In this document: positions 42,938 to 52,309 of the stretch, piece after piece | How positions within the stretch are numbered: the stretch's first letter is position 1 | How the letters are laid out: each line of letters starts with the position of its first letter | Assembly (NCBI GenBank): GCA_001464455.1 | Contig: LNEI01000029.1 | Span: 1-64,000, forward strand | Source of the DNA: Acidobacteria bacterium Ga0077534 | Lineage (GTDB): Bacteria > Acidobacteriota > Blastocatellia > Pyrinomonadales > Pyrinomonadaceae | Length of the DNA stretch: 64,000 nucleotides | Reading direction: 5' to 3' | Translations under genes and position numbers: made by a program | Notes under the pieces: model-generated | Seen by the model: only the letters and a program-made list of their open reading frames with translations | The model's database searches: none | Told to the model about the DNA's origin: nothing

Positions 42938-45900
42938 TTATTTCGGATCGGTATTCCACCAGTATTGCGGGCCCAGCGTCTTTTGCTGTGGCCAGGTTTG
43001 GTTGAGTGTGTCGGCGTCAAAGAGTTCGCCGTTCTTCATTACCCAGCGGATCGAATCCGTGTTGCGGATGTCCGCGAGCGGATTCTTGTCCATGATGACC
43101 AGGTCGGCGAGTTTTCCGGGTTCCAGCGAACCGACGTCCTGCTGCAGCCCGATCGCTTCGGCACCGAAGATCGTGGCAACCTTAAGCGTGTCGTGGGTGG
43201 ACATACCGCCCGACTGCATTGCCCAGATCTCCCAATGAACGCCCATTCCCTGCATCTGTCCGTGGCCGCCGATCCCGGCACGCCCGCCCGCTTTGATGAT
43301 GTCGGCGGTACCCTTAGCGATCTCTCTGAAGCTGTACTCCTCAGGGCGGAACCACTGCGGACGGCGGCGCATCATCGAGTTGATAAGCTCACGAGGGATG
43401 AATTTGCCGAGTCGCTGATTATTAACAACATCGGTCGTCTGGAAGAAATAGTTCTCGGCCCACGGCCCGCCGTAGGCAACGAGGATCGTCGGCGTGTAAT
43501 ACGTCTTTGTCTTTGCGACAAACTGGATCACATCGTCATAGATCGGCTGCAGAGGCAGGCTGTGTTCATGGCCCGAATAGCCGTCGATCATCTGCGACAG
43601 ATTGAGCTTCATATCGAGAGCACCTTCCGTAGTCGGCGTGATCTTGTTATCGGCACAAGCCATCGCGACCCATTGACGGACGTTACGATCGCCGACAACG
43701 TACTGCTTAAGCGTGTCGGTCTTGTACGCATCGCGATAGCGTTTGATGTAGTTGCTCGCCGAATCCTTATCGTCGAGAGCAAGCGAAGAGAAAACACCCG
43801 GCCCGGTCGTATAAACACGCGGCCCGAGGATGTCGCCTGTTTCGACCATATCCGCATATGCGTATATATCAGTGGTCGCAGATTGTGGGTCACGTGTCGT
43901 TGTTACACCGTAGGCAAGATTCGCAAGATATTGCCACACCTGAGTCTGATGAACATCTCGCGGCGGCCACATATGTGCATGAACATCGACAAAGCCCGGA
44001 ACGATCGTCTTGCCAGTCACGTCCACGATCTTTGCCCCGGCAGGCCGTGCGACCTTGCCCGTCGCACCGATCGCCGTAATGCGGTTGTCAGTAACGACGA
44101 TGTCGCCTTTTTCGATGATCTCGTCGCCCTTCATCGAGATGATGCGGGCGCCGGTCAGAACCGCCACGCCCTTTGGCTTGTGGCGAGGCATTGTAACCGT
44201 TATATCTGTCTCGGTTGGCTTGTCCGAATCGATCGCCTGGCGATAGAGCTTCGTTCCCCACGACCAGGAAACGCTCTTGCCATCCGGAGAAAACGCGAGG
44301 TAGTCGCCGCCGTAAACGGACATCTTCTTTACAGGTACGTTCGAGGTCGGTGCCGCCACACTGATATTTACGGTCTCGCGGCCAGAGCGGGGAACGGTCA
44401 CGAGAAAATGCCTGCCTTGCACATCGGCAAACACCCGGCTGCGATCAGGCGAGATTCGCATCGAGCTCGCCGCCGGCAGTTGCGGCGGTGTTCCTTTTCC
44501 CGTGATCCGTACATGTACGCGACGATCATATCCGTCCAGCCGTATAGATGCGAGGCCGGCCCCAGTTGTCATATAGACGCGATTCGGATCATCCGAAAAA
44601 TGCGGCAACCGTCCGCCCTGTGTCGGAGCGATATGTGTAGAAGGCCCGCCGCCAACGGGGATGTACCTAAGATCAGTGCCCGTGTTGCCGCCGGCACCGG
44701 TCACTTCTCGCTCGTGCTTGCCGTGAAGTATCTCTTCCTCGGGCGAGAGAAACTCGTGCCCTTCGCGAATGTCGGCGAATAGTTGATCATCGACCGCTCC
44801 CGTGATGAAAACGATCTTCGTATTATCCGGCGAATAAGCCGGCGACGAATAGTAAGCAGCGGACGACGTCAAACGACGTGGAGTGCCGCCATCGGCCGAG
44901 ACCGAATAGATATGACCGCCCTTCGTCGACCAAGTCACGAACGCGATGTTTCGCCCGTCGGGCGACCACGCCGGCATGAATTCGCCATCAGATCCGTCAG
45001 TCAGACGTTTAGGAGTTCCACCCGCGAGATCCATTACATACAGCTTGCTAAAAGCGGAGAAGACTACACGTTTGCCGTCAGGCGAAACGACAGGATAGCG
45101 AATGATGCGAGCGGTTACGCTAGAGCTGTCATCGACCCGATAGTTAAAGTGGACCCGCGGCCCGATCTCAGCTTCGACATTGACCGTAAAAGGTATGTCT
45201 GTCGCAGCCCCGGTCGCGAAATCAACCTTTGCGATCTTGCCGTTGTTTGGCACGATCAGCGAACGTCCGTCCGGCATAAAATCGTAGCCCGGAAAGGTGT
45301 CGCGAGTGGCACGAGATTCCTGGTCGTCACGCGTTACGTTATTGAGCAGCCAGCGTTCGGTATTGTTCTCGAGATCTCGAACGCGAAGCGCGGTCTTGGT
45401 CTCGTAACGAGTCGCATAAACGATGTTCTTTCCGTCCGGCGAGATCACCGGCCGCATCGCCGAGCCCTGTGTGTTAGTGATGCGCGAGATCTCACCCGTA
45501 TCGCGGTCAAAGCGGAAAACCTGCCACAGCGGAAAACGTGCGTTGTAGTCAAACGCTCCAGTTCGTTGTCCCCAATAGATAAATTTACCGTCAGGCGAAG
45601 CCTGAACGCCCATGATATTTTGTCGCGGCGTTGCTGGCCCAGGCGTTCCAGGTCCCGGAAGAGGCGGTGGCGGCGGCCCGATCGAAAGGCCCGAACCGCC
45701 GTCCTTGTGATACATAAAAGGATGAAACGTACCTATCGATTGGTCCGATTTCGAGACCATCAGATAATTGCCGTCTTCAGTCCAGTTCGGCGAGACGAAC
45801 ATCGCCTTTGTGTCTTTCGTGATCGCCTTTGCATCGGTCCCGTCTGCTTTCATCACCCACAGATTCTCTGCACCACTGCGGTCCGTGAGAAACGCGATCC

Positions 45901-46237
45901 ATTGTCCGTCGGGCGAAAACTTAGGCTGGCTCTCAAACGACATACCGCCGTGGATCTTTTTGGCCGTGCCGCCCTCAATCGGCAGTGTATAGATATCGCC
46001 GAGCAGGTCAAACGTCATCCACTTGCCGTCAGGCGAAACGTCGATCGACATCCACGTGCCTTCGTTGACCGTAAACTTAAGGGTCTCAGCCACTTTCAGA
46101 GGCAACGGCGGCGTTTCCGGTTTCTTTTCGTCTGCTTTTTTCTCCTCAGGTTTCTTTTCGTCCTGAGCAAGGGCAGAAAAAGGCATCGCCATGGCGACCA
46201 TCATTACAAATGCAAAAAGCTTAATCGAAAGGCTCAT
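42938..46237 (-). CDS. Periplasmic beta-propeller/amidohydrolase fusion
   Basis: 1099 residues from ATG 46237. A signal peptide (to about 24, ALAQ) is followed by a Lys/Glu/Pro-rich stretch, then TolB/PD40-like propeller repeats (SPDGKW, SPDGQWIAF, SPDGKNIVY, SPDGRNIAF and more, about 45-690) and a C-terminal amidohydrolase domain (about 700-1080). That domain has VDVHAHMWPP (HxH), the later histidines, GIGGHGQMQG and KLADLVIMDKNPL. It matches the acidobacterial and proteobacterial PD40-amidohydrolase family, thought to act on peptides or amides; the substrate is not known. Upstream ATG 46288 is possible but would hide the signal peptide. Large plus-strand frames opposite are shadows. Confidence 0.85.
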   Translation of the reverse strand: MSLSIKLFAFVMMVAMAMPFSALAQDEKKPEEKKADEKKPETPPLPLKVAETLKFTVNEGTWMSIDVSPDGKWMTFDLLGDIYTLPIEGGTAKKIHGGMSFESQPKFSPDGQWIAFLTDRSGAENLWVMKADGTDAKAITKDTKAMFVSPNWTEDGNYLMVSKSDQSIGTFHPFMYHKDGGSGLSIGPPPPPLPGPGTPGPATPRQNIMGVQASPDGKFIYWGQRTGAFDYNARFPLWQVFRFDRDTGEISRITNTQGSAMRPVISPDGKNIVYATRYETKTALRVRDLENNTERWLLNNVTRDDQESRATRDTFPGYDFMPDGRSLIVPNNGKIAKVDFATGAATDIPFTVNVEAEIGPRVHFNYRVDDSSSVTARIIRYPVVSPDGKRVVFSAFSKLYVMDLAGGTPKRLTDGSDGEFMPAWSPDGRNIAFVTWSTKGGHIYSVSADGGTPRRLTSSAAYYSSPAYSPDNTKIVFITGAVDDQLFADIREGHEFLSPEEEILHGKHEREVTGAGGNTGTDLRYIPVGGGPSTHIAPTQGGRLPHFSDDPNRVYMTTGAGLASIRLDGYDRRVHVRITGKGTPPQLPAASSMRISPDRSRVFADVQGRHFLVTVPRSGRETVNISVAAPTSNVPVKKMSVYGGDYLAFSPDGKSVSWSWGTKLYRQAIDSDKPTETDITVTMPRHKPKGVAVLTGARIISMKGDEIIEKGDIVVTDNRITAIGATGKVARPAGAKIVDVTGKTIVPGFVDVHAHMWPPRDVHQTQVWQYLANLAYGVTTTRDPQSATTDIYAYADMVETGDILGPRVYTTGPGVFSSLALDDKDSASNYIKRYRDAYKTDTLKQYVVGDRNVRQWVAMACADNKITPTTEGALDMKLNLSQMIDGYSGHEHSLPLQPIYDDVIQFVAKTKTYYTPTILVAYGGPWAENYFFQTTDVVNNQRLGKFIPRELINSMMRRRPQWFRPEEYSFREIAKGTADIIKAGGRAGIGGHGQMQGMGVHWEIWAMQSGGMSTHDTLKVATIFGAEAIGLQQDVGSLEPGKLADLVIMDKNPLADIRNTDSIRWVMKNGELFDADTLNQTWPQQKTLGPQYWWNTDPK

Positions 46238-46433
46238 AGTTTTTGGTAAACAGACTTGGTAACGGCACAAGTTGAGCCGCACACGCATGGTTTCTTGGTA
46301 AAAGTTTAGAGAATCTTAACTGTTTTTCTTACGTGAAGACAAGATGATTTGTTTCGGGGAGAATTATAACCGGATAAACGAACGGCGAAGTTTCGGGGGA
46401 AACTTCGCCGCCAGATACAGATCGGCTCGGACG

Positions 46434-47609
46434 TCACTTTGTCGCCATTGTTCCGTCGACGGGTCTTGAGTCAATGGTACTTCGCGTTTGCCTGATTATG
46501 TATCCGTTCTTTGCCCGAACGACGGTGTTTGGACGAACGACCCTTATCTTGACCGAACGACGTTCGCCGGGTTGGCCGGGATTCTCTGGATAGTAGCCTA
46601 TGGAATATTGCCGTCGCAATTCCTCGGCAACGCCCGAGAAGGCGGCTTCGAGGTTCTTGATATCGTCTGCCTCGAAGATACGGCCGCCGCTCGATTCGGC
46701 GAGTTTCGCAAGATACTCCTTACCCTTCAGATACTCGGCAGGGCTGGTTCCGCGGGCTCCACCTCGAAAAGCTCTCGGGTCCAGAGCGATTCCGCGTGCC
46801 GCCATCATATCGGCGATGTCCTTCGGGATATCGGTCGGTTGGCCCGTCGAGGTCGAGACTACGCCTGTGTTTTGCTGCGTGTTATAGCGGATAGGATAAA
46901 CAAGGGCATCGACTTCCTGAACTCCGTCGAGCGAACTTTGGAAGTTTGCGGCACGCGACGTGGTGTCGACGCCATCGGTAAATATGACGACGGCCTTTCG
47001 GCCCGAGACCTTAATTATATCCAGATCAGTAACGACCGCGACTGCATCATAAAGGCTGGTACCGCTGCCGAACGTCGCCTTGTAAATAGCGGAATAGATC
47101 TTCGGCTTTTCCGAAGTTGGTTCATCGGTGAGTGCCCGCACGCGTTGGTCAAAGGCGACGACCATCACCTTGTCGCTCGGCCGCAGCTGATTGACAAAGG
47201 TCACCGCCGCATAGTGGATCTCGTCCATTTTATACTTGGTCGACGGGCTGATATCGATGAGCAGGATCACGGTAAACGGCTGCTCCTCGGACTGAAAATA
47301 CGTTATGTCCTGCAGAACGCCGTTGTCATAGATCTTAAAGTCTTTCTTCTTCAGGCCCGGAATAAAGCGGCCGTTGCGGTCGAGCACCGAAACGGGCGTT
47401 GTAACCAGATTTGTCTCGACTGTAATGACCTCGTCGTCCGGCGTCGCCGTTGGTTTAGTGGGCGGGCTGGTGCTTTCACCGTTATTCTTCAGGACGGGAG
47501 GTTTGTCGGTCTGAGGATCGTTCTTCAGAACAGGCGGTTTACCCTGAGCGGTAGCATTAAATGAAAAAATAGCGATCAAAAATGCGGCAATAATAACAAG
47601 CCTCGGCAT
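46434..47609 (-). CDS. VWFA-related acidobacterial VWA protein
   Basis: 391 residues from ATG 47609, with AGGAGG 8-9 bases upstream and a signal peptide (MPRLVIIAAFLIAIFSFNATAQG). A PPVLKN repeat, a conserved pre-domain (VETNLVTTPVSVLDRNGRFIPGLKKKDFKIYDNG) and a VWA domain with the MIDAS DISPSTK and later FTDGVDT follow, then AKLAESSGGRIFEADDIKNLEAAF and LRRQYSIGYYP. This is the TIGR03436 type named for Acidobacteria. It binds a metal and probably another protein in the periplasm or on the surface. The function is unknown, but it is a strong taxonomic marker. Confidence 0.88.
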   Translation of the reverse strand: MPRLVIIAAFLIAIFSFNATAQGKPPVLKNDPQTDKPPVLKNNGESTSPPTKPTATPDDEVITVETNLVTTPVSVLDRNGRFIPGLKKKDFKIYDNGVLQDITYFQSEEQPFTVILLIDISPSTKYKMDEIHYAAVTFVNQLRPSDKVMVVAFDQRVRALTDEPTSEKPKIYSAIYKATFGSGTSLYDAVAVVTDLDIIKVSGRKAVVIFTDGVDTTSRAANFQSSLDGVQEVDALVYPIRYNTQQNTGVVSTSTGQPTDIPKDIADMMAARGIALDPRAFRGGARGTSPAEYLKGKEYLAKLAESSGGRIFEADDIKNLEAAFSGVAEELRRQYSIGYYPENPGQPGERRSVKIRVVRPNTVVRAKNGYIIRQTRSTIDSRPVDGTMATK

Positions 47610-47778
47610 ATGTTTCTCCTCCTGAATTGTTGATGGTTCTGGTTCGGACGGATAGCCGCGGCCCCATAAAAGACACGGCGTCCGCTCGAGAGGAAATCTC
47701 GCGGGTAGGCACAAAGATCGTGACACGTTAGATTAGACGTAAGATGTTGGAAAAAGGTTACAGAAAAGGATTTGATTG

Positions 47779-47855
47779 CCGTCGGCTTTAGCCGACGGTA
47801 GGGTAGGAACAATATATAACCCAGGGCTTTCGCCCAAATTGGTTGGGCGAAAGCC
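47779..47855. repeat. Two REP-like palindromes
   Basis: CCGTCGGC-TTTA-GCCGACGG (47779-47798) and GGCTTTCGCCCA/TGGGCGAAAGCC (47825-47855, 7-base loop) lie 26 bases apart in the 326-base gap upstream of the VWA and aguA genes. Both are perfect. No other feature is seen in this gap. Confidence 0.7.
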
Positions 47856-47935
47856 AAGAGGAATGGATGGTCCGCTTTCCGTTCCCTAAAGGCAACGGCA
47901 AGATTTCTCCATTTTCAGAAAAGTCGCTAGACTAA

Positions 47936-49018
47936 ATGCCCATGGAAACGCCCGCATCACAAGGATTTAGAATGCCCGCCGAATGGGAGCCGCACGAGGC
48001 GATCTGGCTCGGCTGGCCGCATAATGCCGCCGATTGGCCCGGAAAGATCGCGGCGATCCATTTTGTTTACGGCGAGATCGTCCGGCGGATCGCTGATAGC
48101 GAGATCGTGCGGATAATCGTCAATGACTCCGCTCACGAGGCAAAAGCTCGCGGCATTCTGAACAAGATCGGCGTCTCGCCGGAGATGGTCGAGTTTTTTC
48201 AGATACCGTCAAATCGCGGCTGGACGCGAGATTTCGGGCCGATCTTTGTCAGTACCGCCTGCAGTAGCGGGCGGGGAAATTCTTCAACCAAAACCGCCAT
48301 CGCCGGATTCAAATTCAACGCATGGGCAAAATATGACGATCACGAACTCGATTCGCAGATAGCCAAAAAAATCGCGAAAAAGCTAAAGAAGCAATATTTC
48401 CCGATCAAACACAACGGCAAACCGTTTGTTCTCGAAGGCGGAGCCATCGACGTCAACGGTAAAGGCGATCTGCTGACCACTGAAGAGTGCTTGCTGGACC
48501 AAGCCGTTCAGGTCCGTAATCCCGGATTATCGCAGAAAGGAATTGAGCAGGTTCTAGCGGAAAGCCTCGGAGCCACAAACGTCCTCTGGCTAAACAAAGG
48601 CATCGTGGGCGACGACACGCACGGTCACATAGACGACCTATGCCGCTTCGTCAATGACAAAACTGTCGTTCTCAGTCGCGAATCAAATCCCAACGACGCC
48701 AATTACCAACTGCTCGAAGAAAACCGCGAGCGTCTCGAAGGCTTTCGTCTGCAAAATCGTTCAAAGATCAACATCGAGTTCCTCCCGATGCCCGAGCCGC
48801 TCCTCTATCGCGGCCAGCGTCTGCCCGCAAGCTACGCAAACTTCCTGATAACCAACTCATCAGTCCTCGTCCCCACTTTCAACGACCCGAACGACCGCAT
48901 TGCCTTAAATAGACTCGCCGAGCTTTTCCCAAAACGAAAGGTCATCGGCATCCACGCCGTCGATCTCGTCTGGGGCCTCGGAACGCTGCATTGTCTGTCA
49001 CAGCAGCAGCCCGTCTAA
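47936..49018 (+). CDS. aguA: Agmatine deiminase
   Basis: Hydrolyses agmatine to N-carbamoylputrescine and ammonia. Guanidino-group-modifying enzyme motifs are clear: MPAEWEPHEAIWLGWPHN, NRGWTRDFGPIFV, FVLEGGAIDVNGKGDLLTTEECLL, DDTHGHIDDLCRFV, and the nucleophilic cysteine C353 in GLGTLHCLSQQ. At 360 residues it is normal. Together with AguB (6464-7354) it gives a complete agmatine-to-putrescine route; arginine decarboxylase is not in the window. ATG 47942 (second Met) is an equal start candidate. Confidence 0.93.
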   Translation: MPMETPASQGFRMPAEWEPHEAIWLGWPHNAADWPGKIAAIHFVYGEIVRRIADSEIVRIIVNDSAHEAKARGILNKIGVSPEMVEFFQIPSNRGWTRDFGPIFVSTACSSGRGNSSTKTAIAGFKFNAWAKYDDHELDSQIAKKIAKKLKKQYFPIKHNGKPFVLEGGAIDVNGKGDLLTTEECLLDQAVQVRNPGLSQKGIEQVLAESLGATNVLWLNKGIVGDDTHGHIDDLCRFVNDKTVVLSRESNPNDANYQLLEENRERLEGFRLQNRSKINIEFLPMPEPLLYRGQRLPASYANFLITNSSVLVPTFNDPNDRIALNRLAELFPKRKVIGIHAVDLVWGLGTLHCLSQQQPV

Positions 49019-49020
49019 GA

Positions 49021-49566
49021 TCACGCGGCTCGTCGGATCCATTCTGCCTCGTATTCGGGAAATACAATGATCGCGGGATGAACGTCAAACGCTTTTGCAA
49101 GTTGTTCACCACGCCGTTTTCCGATGGAAACCTTGTTATTCTCCAGCAGGCTCAGGTTTGTAATACTGATGCCCGACCGGTTACACAACTCCTGCTGCGT
49201 CCACCCTTTTAACTCTCTTAGAATCTGGATAACACGGCCCGTCGATAGAGGAATATGCGGTTCGGCTGGTATAAAATCTTCTTTCTTCATTCCTAACTTC
49301 TCCAAATATTGGTGGGGAGTGATTTCAAGTACGAAAACCGTTACCACCTCATTTTCAACTGTGTATATCACCCGATATTGAAGGCTCAACCGTGACGATC
49401 GTTCGCCTTCACGTTCACCTTTAAGCTTTTCATCGTGAAATCCTGGGAAGTCACGAAGCTTCTCCGGCCCGTGACGGTATACAAGTTCCTTCCAGACTTC
49501 ATATTTCTCGAGCACGTGGGGCGGCAATTTCTGCACCGCTTTCCCAATATTGCGATGTTCGAGCAT
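49021..49566 (-). CDS. Single-chain RelE-like toxin plus Xre antitoxin-like fusion
   Basis: 181 residues from ATG 49566, chosen because AGAGGA lies 8 bases upstream; ATG 49575 overlaps that site. Residues about 1-100 resemble HigB/RelE-type toxins (LPPHVLEKYEVWKELV, LRDFPGFHDEKLKGEREGERSSRLSLQYRVIYTVE, VFVLEITPHQY). Residues about 110-170 are a classic Xre helix-turn-helix (IQILRELKGWTQQELCNRSGISITNLSLLENNKVSIGKRRGEQLAKAF), as in HigA. Toxin and antitoxin are normally separate genes; here they are one frame without a stop. It may be a fused TA module or a self-regulated RelE-like regulator. Its stop lies 2 bases from the aguA stop. Confidence 0.7.
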   Translation of the reverse strand: MLEHRNIGKAVQKLPPHVLEKYEVWKELVYRHGPEKLRDFPGFHDEKLKGEREGERSSRLSLQYRVIYTVENEVVTVFVLEITPHQYLEKLGMKKEDFIPAEPHIPLSTGRVIQILRELKGWTQQELCNRSGISITNLSLLENNKVSIGKRRGEQLAKAFDVHPAIIVFPEYEAEWIRRAA

Positions 49567-49580
49567 CTTCCACATCCTCT

Positions 49581-49607
49581 TATTTAATAACTTATTATAT
49601 TTAATAA
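49581..49607 (-). promoter_or_regulatory. Candidate operator of the TA-like gene
   Basis: Direct repeat of TATTTAATAA at 49581-49590 and 49598-49607 (17 bases apart) in a strongly AT-rich 40-base spacer between the helicase stop and the TA-like start. Autoregulation by the Xre domain is typical of such modules but is inferred here. Confidence 0.4.
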
Positions 49608-49615
49608 ATCAATAG

Positions 49616-51823
49616 CTAATTCAAATACTCCTGCCTCTTCTCCCCGATCTCCACCGGAGCGTCAAACACCGCCGCTTCTTCTTCAAGATTCCAGATCTCG
49701 TACAAAACCGCTGGGCATTCGGTGATGAATCTTGACGGCTTCTGCAATACCGTCTGGCGGTTGTAGTCGGTCATTAGCAGTGGGTATGTGAGGTAGAGTT
49801 CGTCTTTGGCACGCGTAATGGCAACGTACCAGAGTCGGCGTTCTTCTTCTTCGCTGTCGATCTCGCGAAGCGAGCGGGGCGACGGGAATTTGCCTTCGGC
49901 GGCCCAGATGATGAAGACGGCTTTCCACTCGAGGCCTTTTGCCTGATGGACGCTGGTGAGCGTCAGGAGCTCGTCTTCGTCGCCGCCTGAGACGATCTCT
50001 TCGCCGACGAGCGGCTGCGGCTCTTTGAACCGCTCAGTCGAGAGCAGGGCGAGTTCGGAGAGGAATTCGTCGGTCGTTTTGTAGCGGGTGGCGTACGCAC
50101 CGAGGCCTTTTAGGTCTTCGATTCGTGCCTCGGCGTTCTCGTAGTTTTCCTGCAAATACTGTTCATAACCGTGGGTCAGGATCAGCTCGATCTGTTTCGA
50201 AGGGTTATCGCGATTTTCCTGCTGGACGAGAAGTTCGAGCAGGACAATAAACTGCTTAAATGGCTGACTGGTCGCAATCCGGCCTCCGACCGCTCGAATC
50301 GACTGGACCGCAAGCGTCCCCGCTTGCAATGCCGCCGCTTCGACGGCTTGAGAAGTGGCCACATCGTGGACCTTACGGGTTACTTGATCCGAAACACGGG
50401 TAAGCGAGGACGGTTCTGGCAAAAAAGACTTGCCAGTGTTGCCAGAAGCAACCGGCGGTCCAGTCGTTATGATTGCATCGTACACTTTGTTTGCAGTAGC
50501 ATTTCCCACTCCCGGGATCATCTTCAATATTCTCTTCCACGCCAGCTCGTCTCTCGGATTTACGATCACGCGAAGGTACGAGATCACGTCCTTTATATGA
50601 GCTTGCTCGAAAAATCTTACGCCCGACTGGACGCGGTAGGGGATGTTTCGCCGTGTCAATTCGAGTTGGAGTTCTACCGAATGATAGTGTGATCGATAGA
50701 TTACCGCGATGTCCTCCAGCCCAAGGCCGTCGTCGCGAAGCTCGAGTATTCTCGAAGCGATAAATGCCGATTGCTGATCCACATCGCTGCACGGGGCCAT
50801 CGCTGGTTTGACCTCACGCGAACGCTTTACGGCGGTCAGCATCTTTGGAAACTGACGCCGGTTGTTCGAGATCGATGTATTTGCAAGGCCAAGGATCTCC
50901 GGTGTCGAGCGATAGTTCGTTTCAAGTTTGAAGAGCTGAGCCTCCGGATATCGCTTCGGAAATTCGTAGATGTTAGTGAACTCCGCTCCGCGCCACGCGA
51001 AGATCGATTGGGCATCATCGCCAACGACCATTACGTTTCGGTGCTTAACGGCCAACAGGTCGATGATCTCGGCCTGCAGCCGGTTCGTGTCCTGATATTC
51101 GTCTACCAATATATGTTGAAACTGTTCGGCGTATAGAGCGTGGATCTCCTCTTTTTCGATCAAGAGGCGTTTAAGGTTTAGCAGCAGGTCGTCGTAGTCC
51201 ATCACGTTCCGCTCTTGCTTTCGCTCGCGATAGATCGTATCGATCCACTTGATCTGACTTGTCAGCGGTTCGAAATAAGGATACTTCCCGGCGATCACAT
51301 TCTCGATCGGAAGATCGGTGTTGGTCGCGTAGGAAATAATGTTCTGGATAACATCGGCCTTGGGAAAGCGCGTTTTTTTAGTGTCGATCGCTGCCTCGTC
51401 GATGCAGACCTTTATGAGATCATTCGCGTCCTCGCTGTCGAGGATCGAGTAGTTCGAATCAAACCCAATGCTCACCGCATGCCGCCGCAGGATCTGATTG
51501 GCTATCCGGTGAAATGTCCCGCCCCACACCCGATGAACATTCTGCGAACCAGTTAGTGATTCCACGCGCCGCAGCATCTCCTTCGCTGCCCGATTGGTAA
51601 AGGTCGCGAGCAATATCCGCTGTGCCGACACACCATGCTCAATCAAATACGCCACCCGATAAGTGATCGCCCTAGTCTTGCCCGTTCCTGCCCCGGCCAC
51701 GACCAACGAAGCCCCCGGCTGTGCCGTAACTACGGCAAACTGCTCGTCGTTTAGCTCCGAGCGGTACCGCGTCAGCTTCTCCGGCAGCGAGCCTTTATCG
51801 CGTTTTATTACGTACTTTGCCAT
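49616..51823 (-). CDS. UvrD/PcrA/Rep-family DNA helicase
   Basis: 735 residues. A superfamily 1A 3'-5' helicase with Walker A AGAGTGKTRA, LLATFTNRAAKEML, VDEYQDTN, GDDAQSIFAWRGA, LETNYRST, VHQAKGLEWKAVFI and ARRLWYVAITRAKDELYL-type motif VI. It probably acts in repair or replication restart. It differs from standard PcrA in the 2B domain: about 70 residues between KVYDAI and FKQFIVLLELL (roughly 460-530) form an Ala/Val/Ser-rich stretch, partly encoded by a GCAAGCG/CGCTTGC palindrome (50310-50327). ATG 51823 is used; the TTG one codon up is not needed. Confidence 0.9.
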   Translation of the reverse strand: MAKYVIKRDKGSLPEKLTRYRSELNDEQFAVVTAQPGASLVVAGAGTGKTRAITYRVAYLIEHGVSAQRILLATFTNRAAKEMLRRVESLTGSQNVHRVWGGTFHRIANQILRRHAVSIGFDSNYSILDSEDANDLIKVCIDEAAIDTKKTRFPKADVIQNIISYATNTDLPIENVIAGKYPYFEPLTSQIKWIDTIYRERKQERNVMDYDDLLLNLKRLLIEKEEIHALYAEQFQHILVDEYQDTNRLQAEIIDLLAVKHRNVMVVGDDAQSIFAWRGAEFTNIYEFPKRYPEAQLFKLETNYRSTPEILGLANTSISNNRRQFPKMLTAVKRSREVKPAMAPCSDVDQQSAFIASRILELRDDGLGLEDIAVIYRSHYHSVELQLELTRRNIPYRVQSGVRFFEQAHIKDVISYLRVIVNPRDELAWKRILKMIPGVGNATANKVYDAIITTGPPVASGNTGKSFLPEPSSLTRVSDQVTRKVHDVATSQAVEAAALQAGTLAVQSIRAVGGRIATSQPFKQFIVLLELLVQQENRDNPSKQIELILTHGYEQYLQENYENAEARIEDLKGLGAYATRYKTTDEFLSELALLSTERFKEPQPLVGEEIVSGGDEDELLTLTSVHQAKGLEWKAVFIIWAAEGKFPSPRSLREIDSEEEERRLWYVAITRAKDELYLTYPLLMTDYNRQTVLQKPSRFITECPAVLYEIWNLEEEAAVFDAPVEIGEKRQEYLN

Positions 51824-51955
51824 CAATAAAAAACGAGTCTAGCATAAACGTTGCATTTACCTATAAGACTTGCACTGATGAAACGGAATGTGTTTGCATT
51901 CTGCTCGTTTTTCGAACTAAACTTCGATTCGTCCGCATTCCATGACCGGAGATTC

Positions 51956-52309
51956 GTGAAAGTGAAGAAAGTTCTAAAGTCTGTCTTAGTTGTTACGTTC
52001 ATTGCCGGAGGCATAATTGCTTTCGCTTCGACGGGTACTGCCGAGGCCAACAACGCTGTTGGCGTAGCCGCGACAAGGACGCTCTATCGTCAGCATTGCG
52101 GTGAGTGTCATGGAAATGACGGCAAGAGCAATACGAAGAAAGGCCGTGAAACCGAGGCGAGCGATCTGACCGATCCGGGCGTAAAAGGGAACGCGAATGA
52201 TAAGAATATTCGCATCATTACAAATGGAAAAGGCGAAATGCCCGGATTTAAGCGTAAACTCTCACCCTCACAGATCGCCTCAGTTGCCCGATATATAAAA
52301 ACGCTCTAG
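51956..52309 (+). CDS. Exported c-type cytochrome
   Basis: About 117 residues from GTG 51956 (GGAG 4 bases upstream) or GTG 51962. A signal peptide (VLKSVLVVTFIAGGIIAFASTGTAEA) precedes a single-haem cytochrome c domain with CGECH as the haem site and GEMPGFKRKLSPSQIASVARYIKTL, whose methionine is the likely sixth ligand. It is a small periplasmic electron carrier or subunit; no oxidase partner is adjacent. The last 4 bases (CTAG) are shared with the convergent M48 protease gene. Confidence 0.85.
   Translation: MKVKKVLKSVLVVTFIAGGIIAFASTGTAEANNAVGVAATRTLYRQHCGECHGNDGKSNTKKGRETEASDLTDPGVKGNANDKNIRIITNGKGEMPGFKRKLSPSQIASVARYIKTL

Noticed and set aside
42905-46249. Two long plus-strand open frames opposite the amidohydrolase
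   Set aside because: Arg/His-rich composition typical of a codon-complement shadow, no motif; the minus-strand protein has clear propeller and amidohydrolase motifs.
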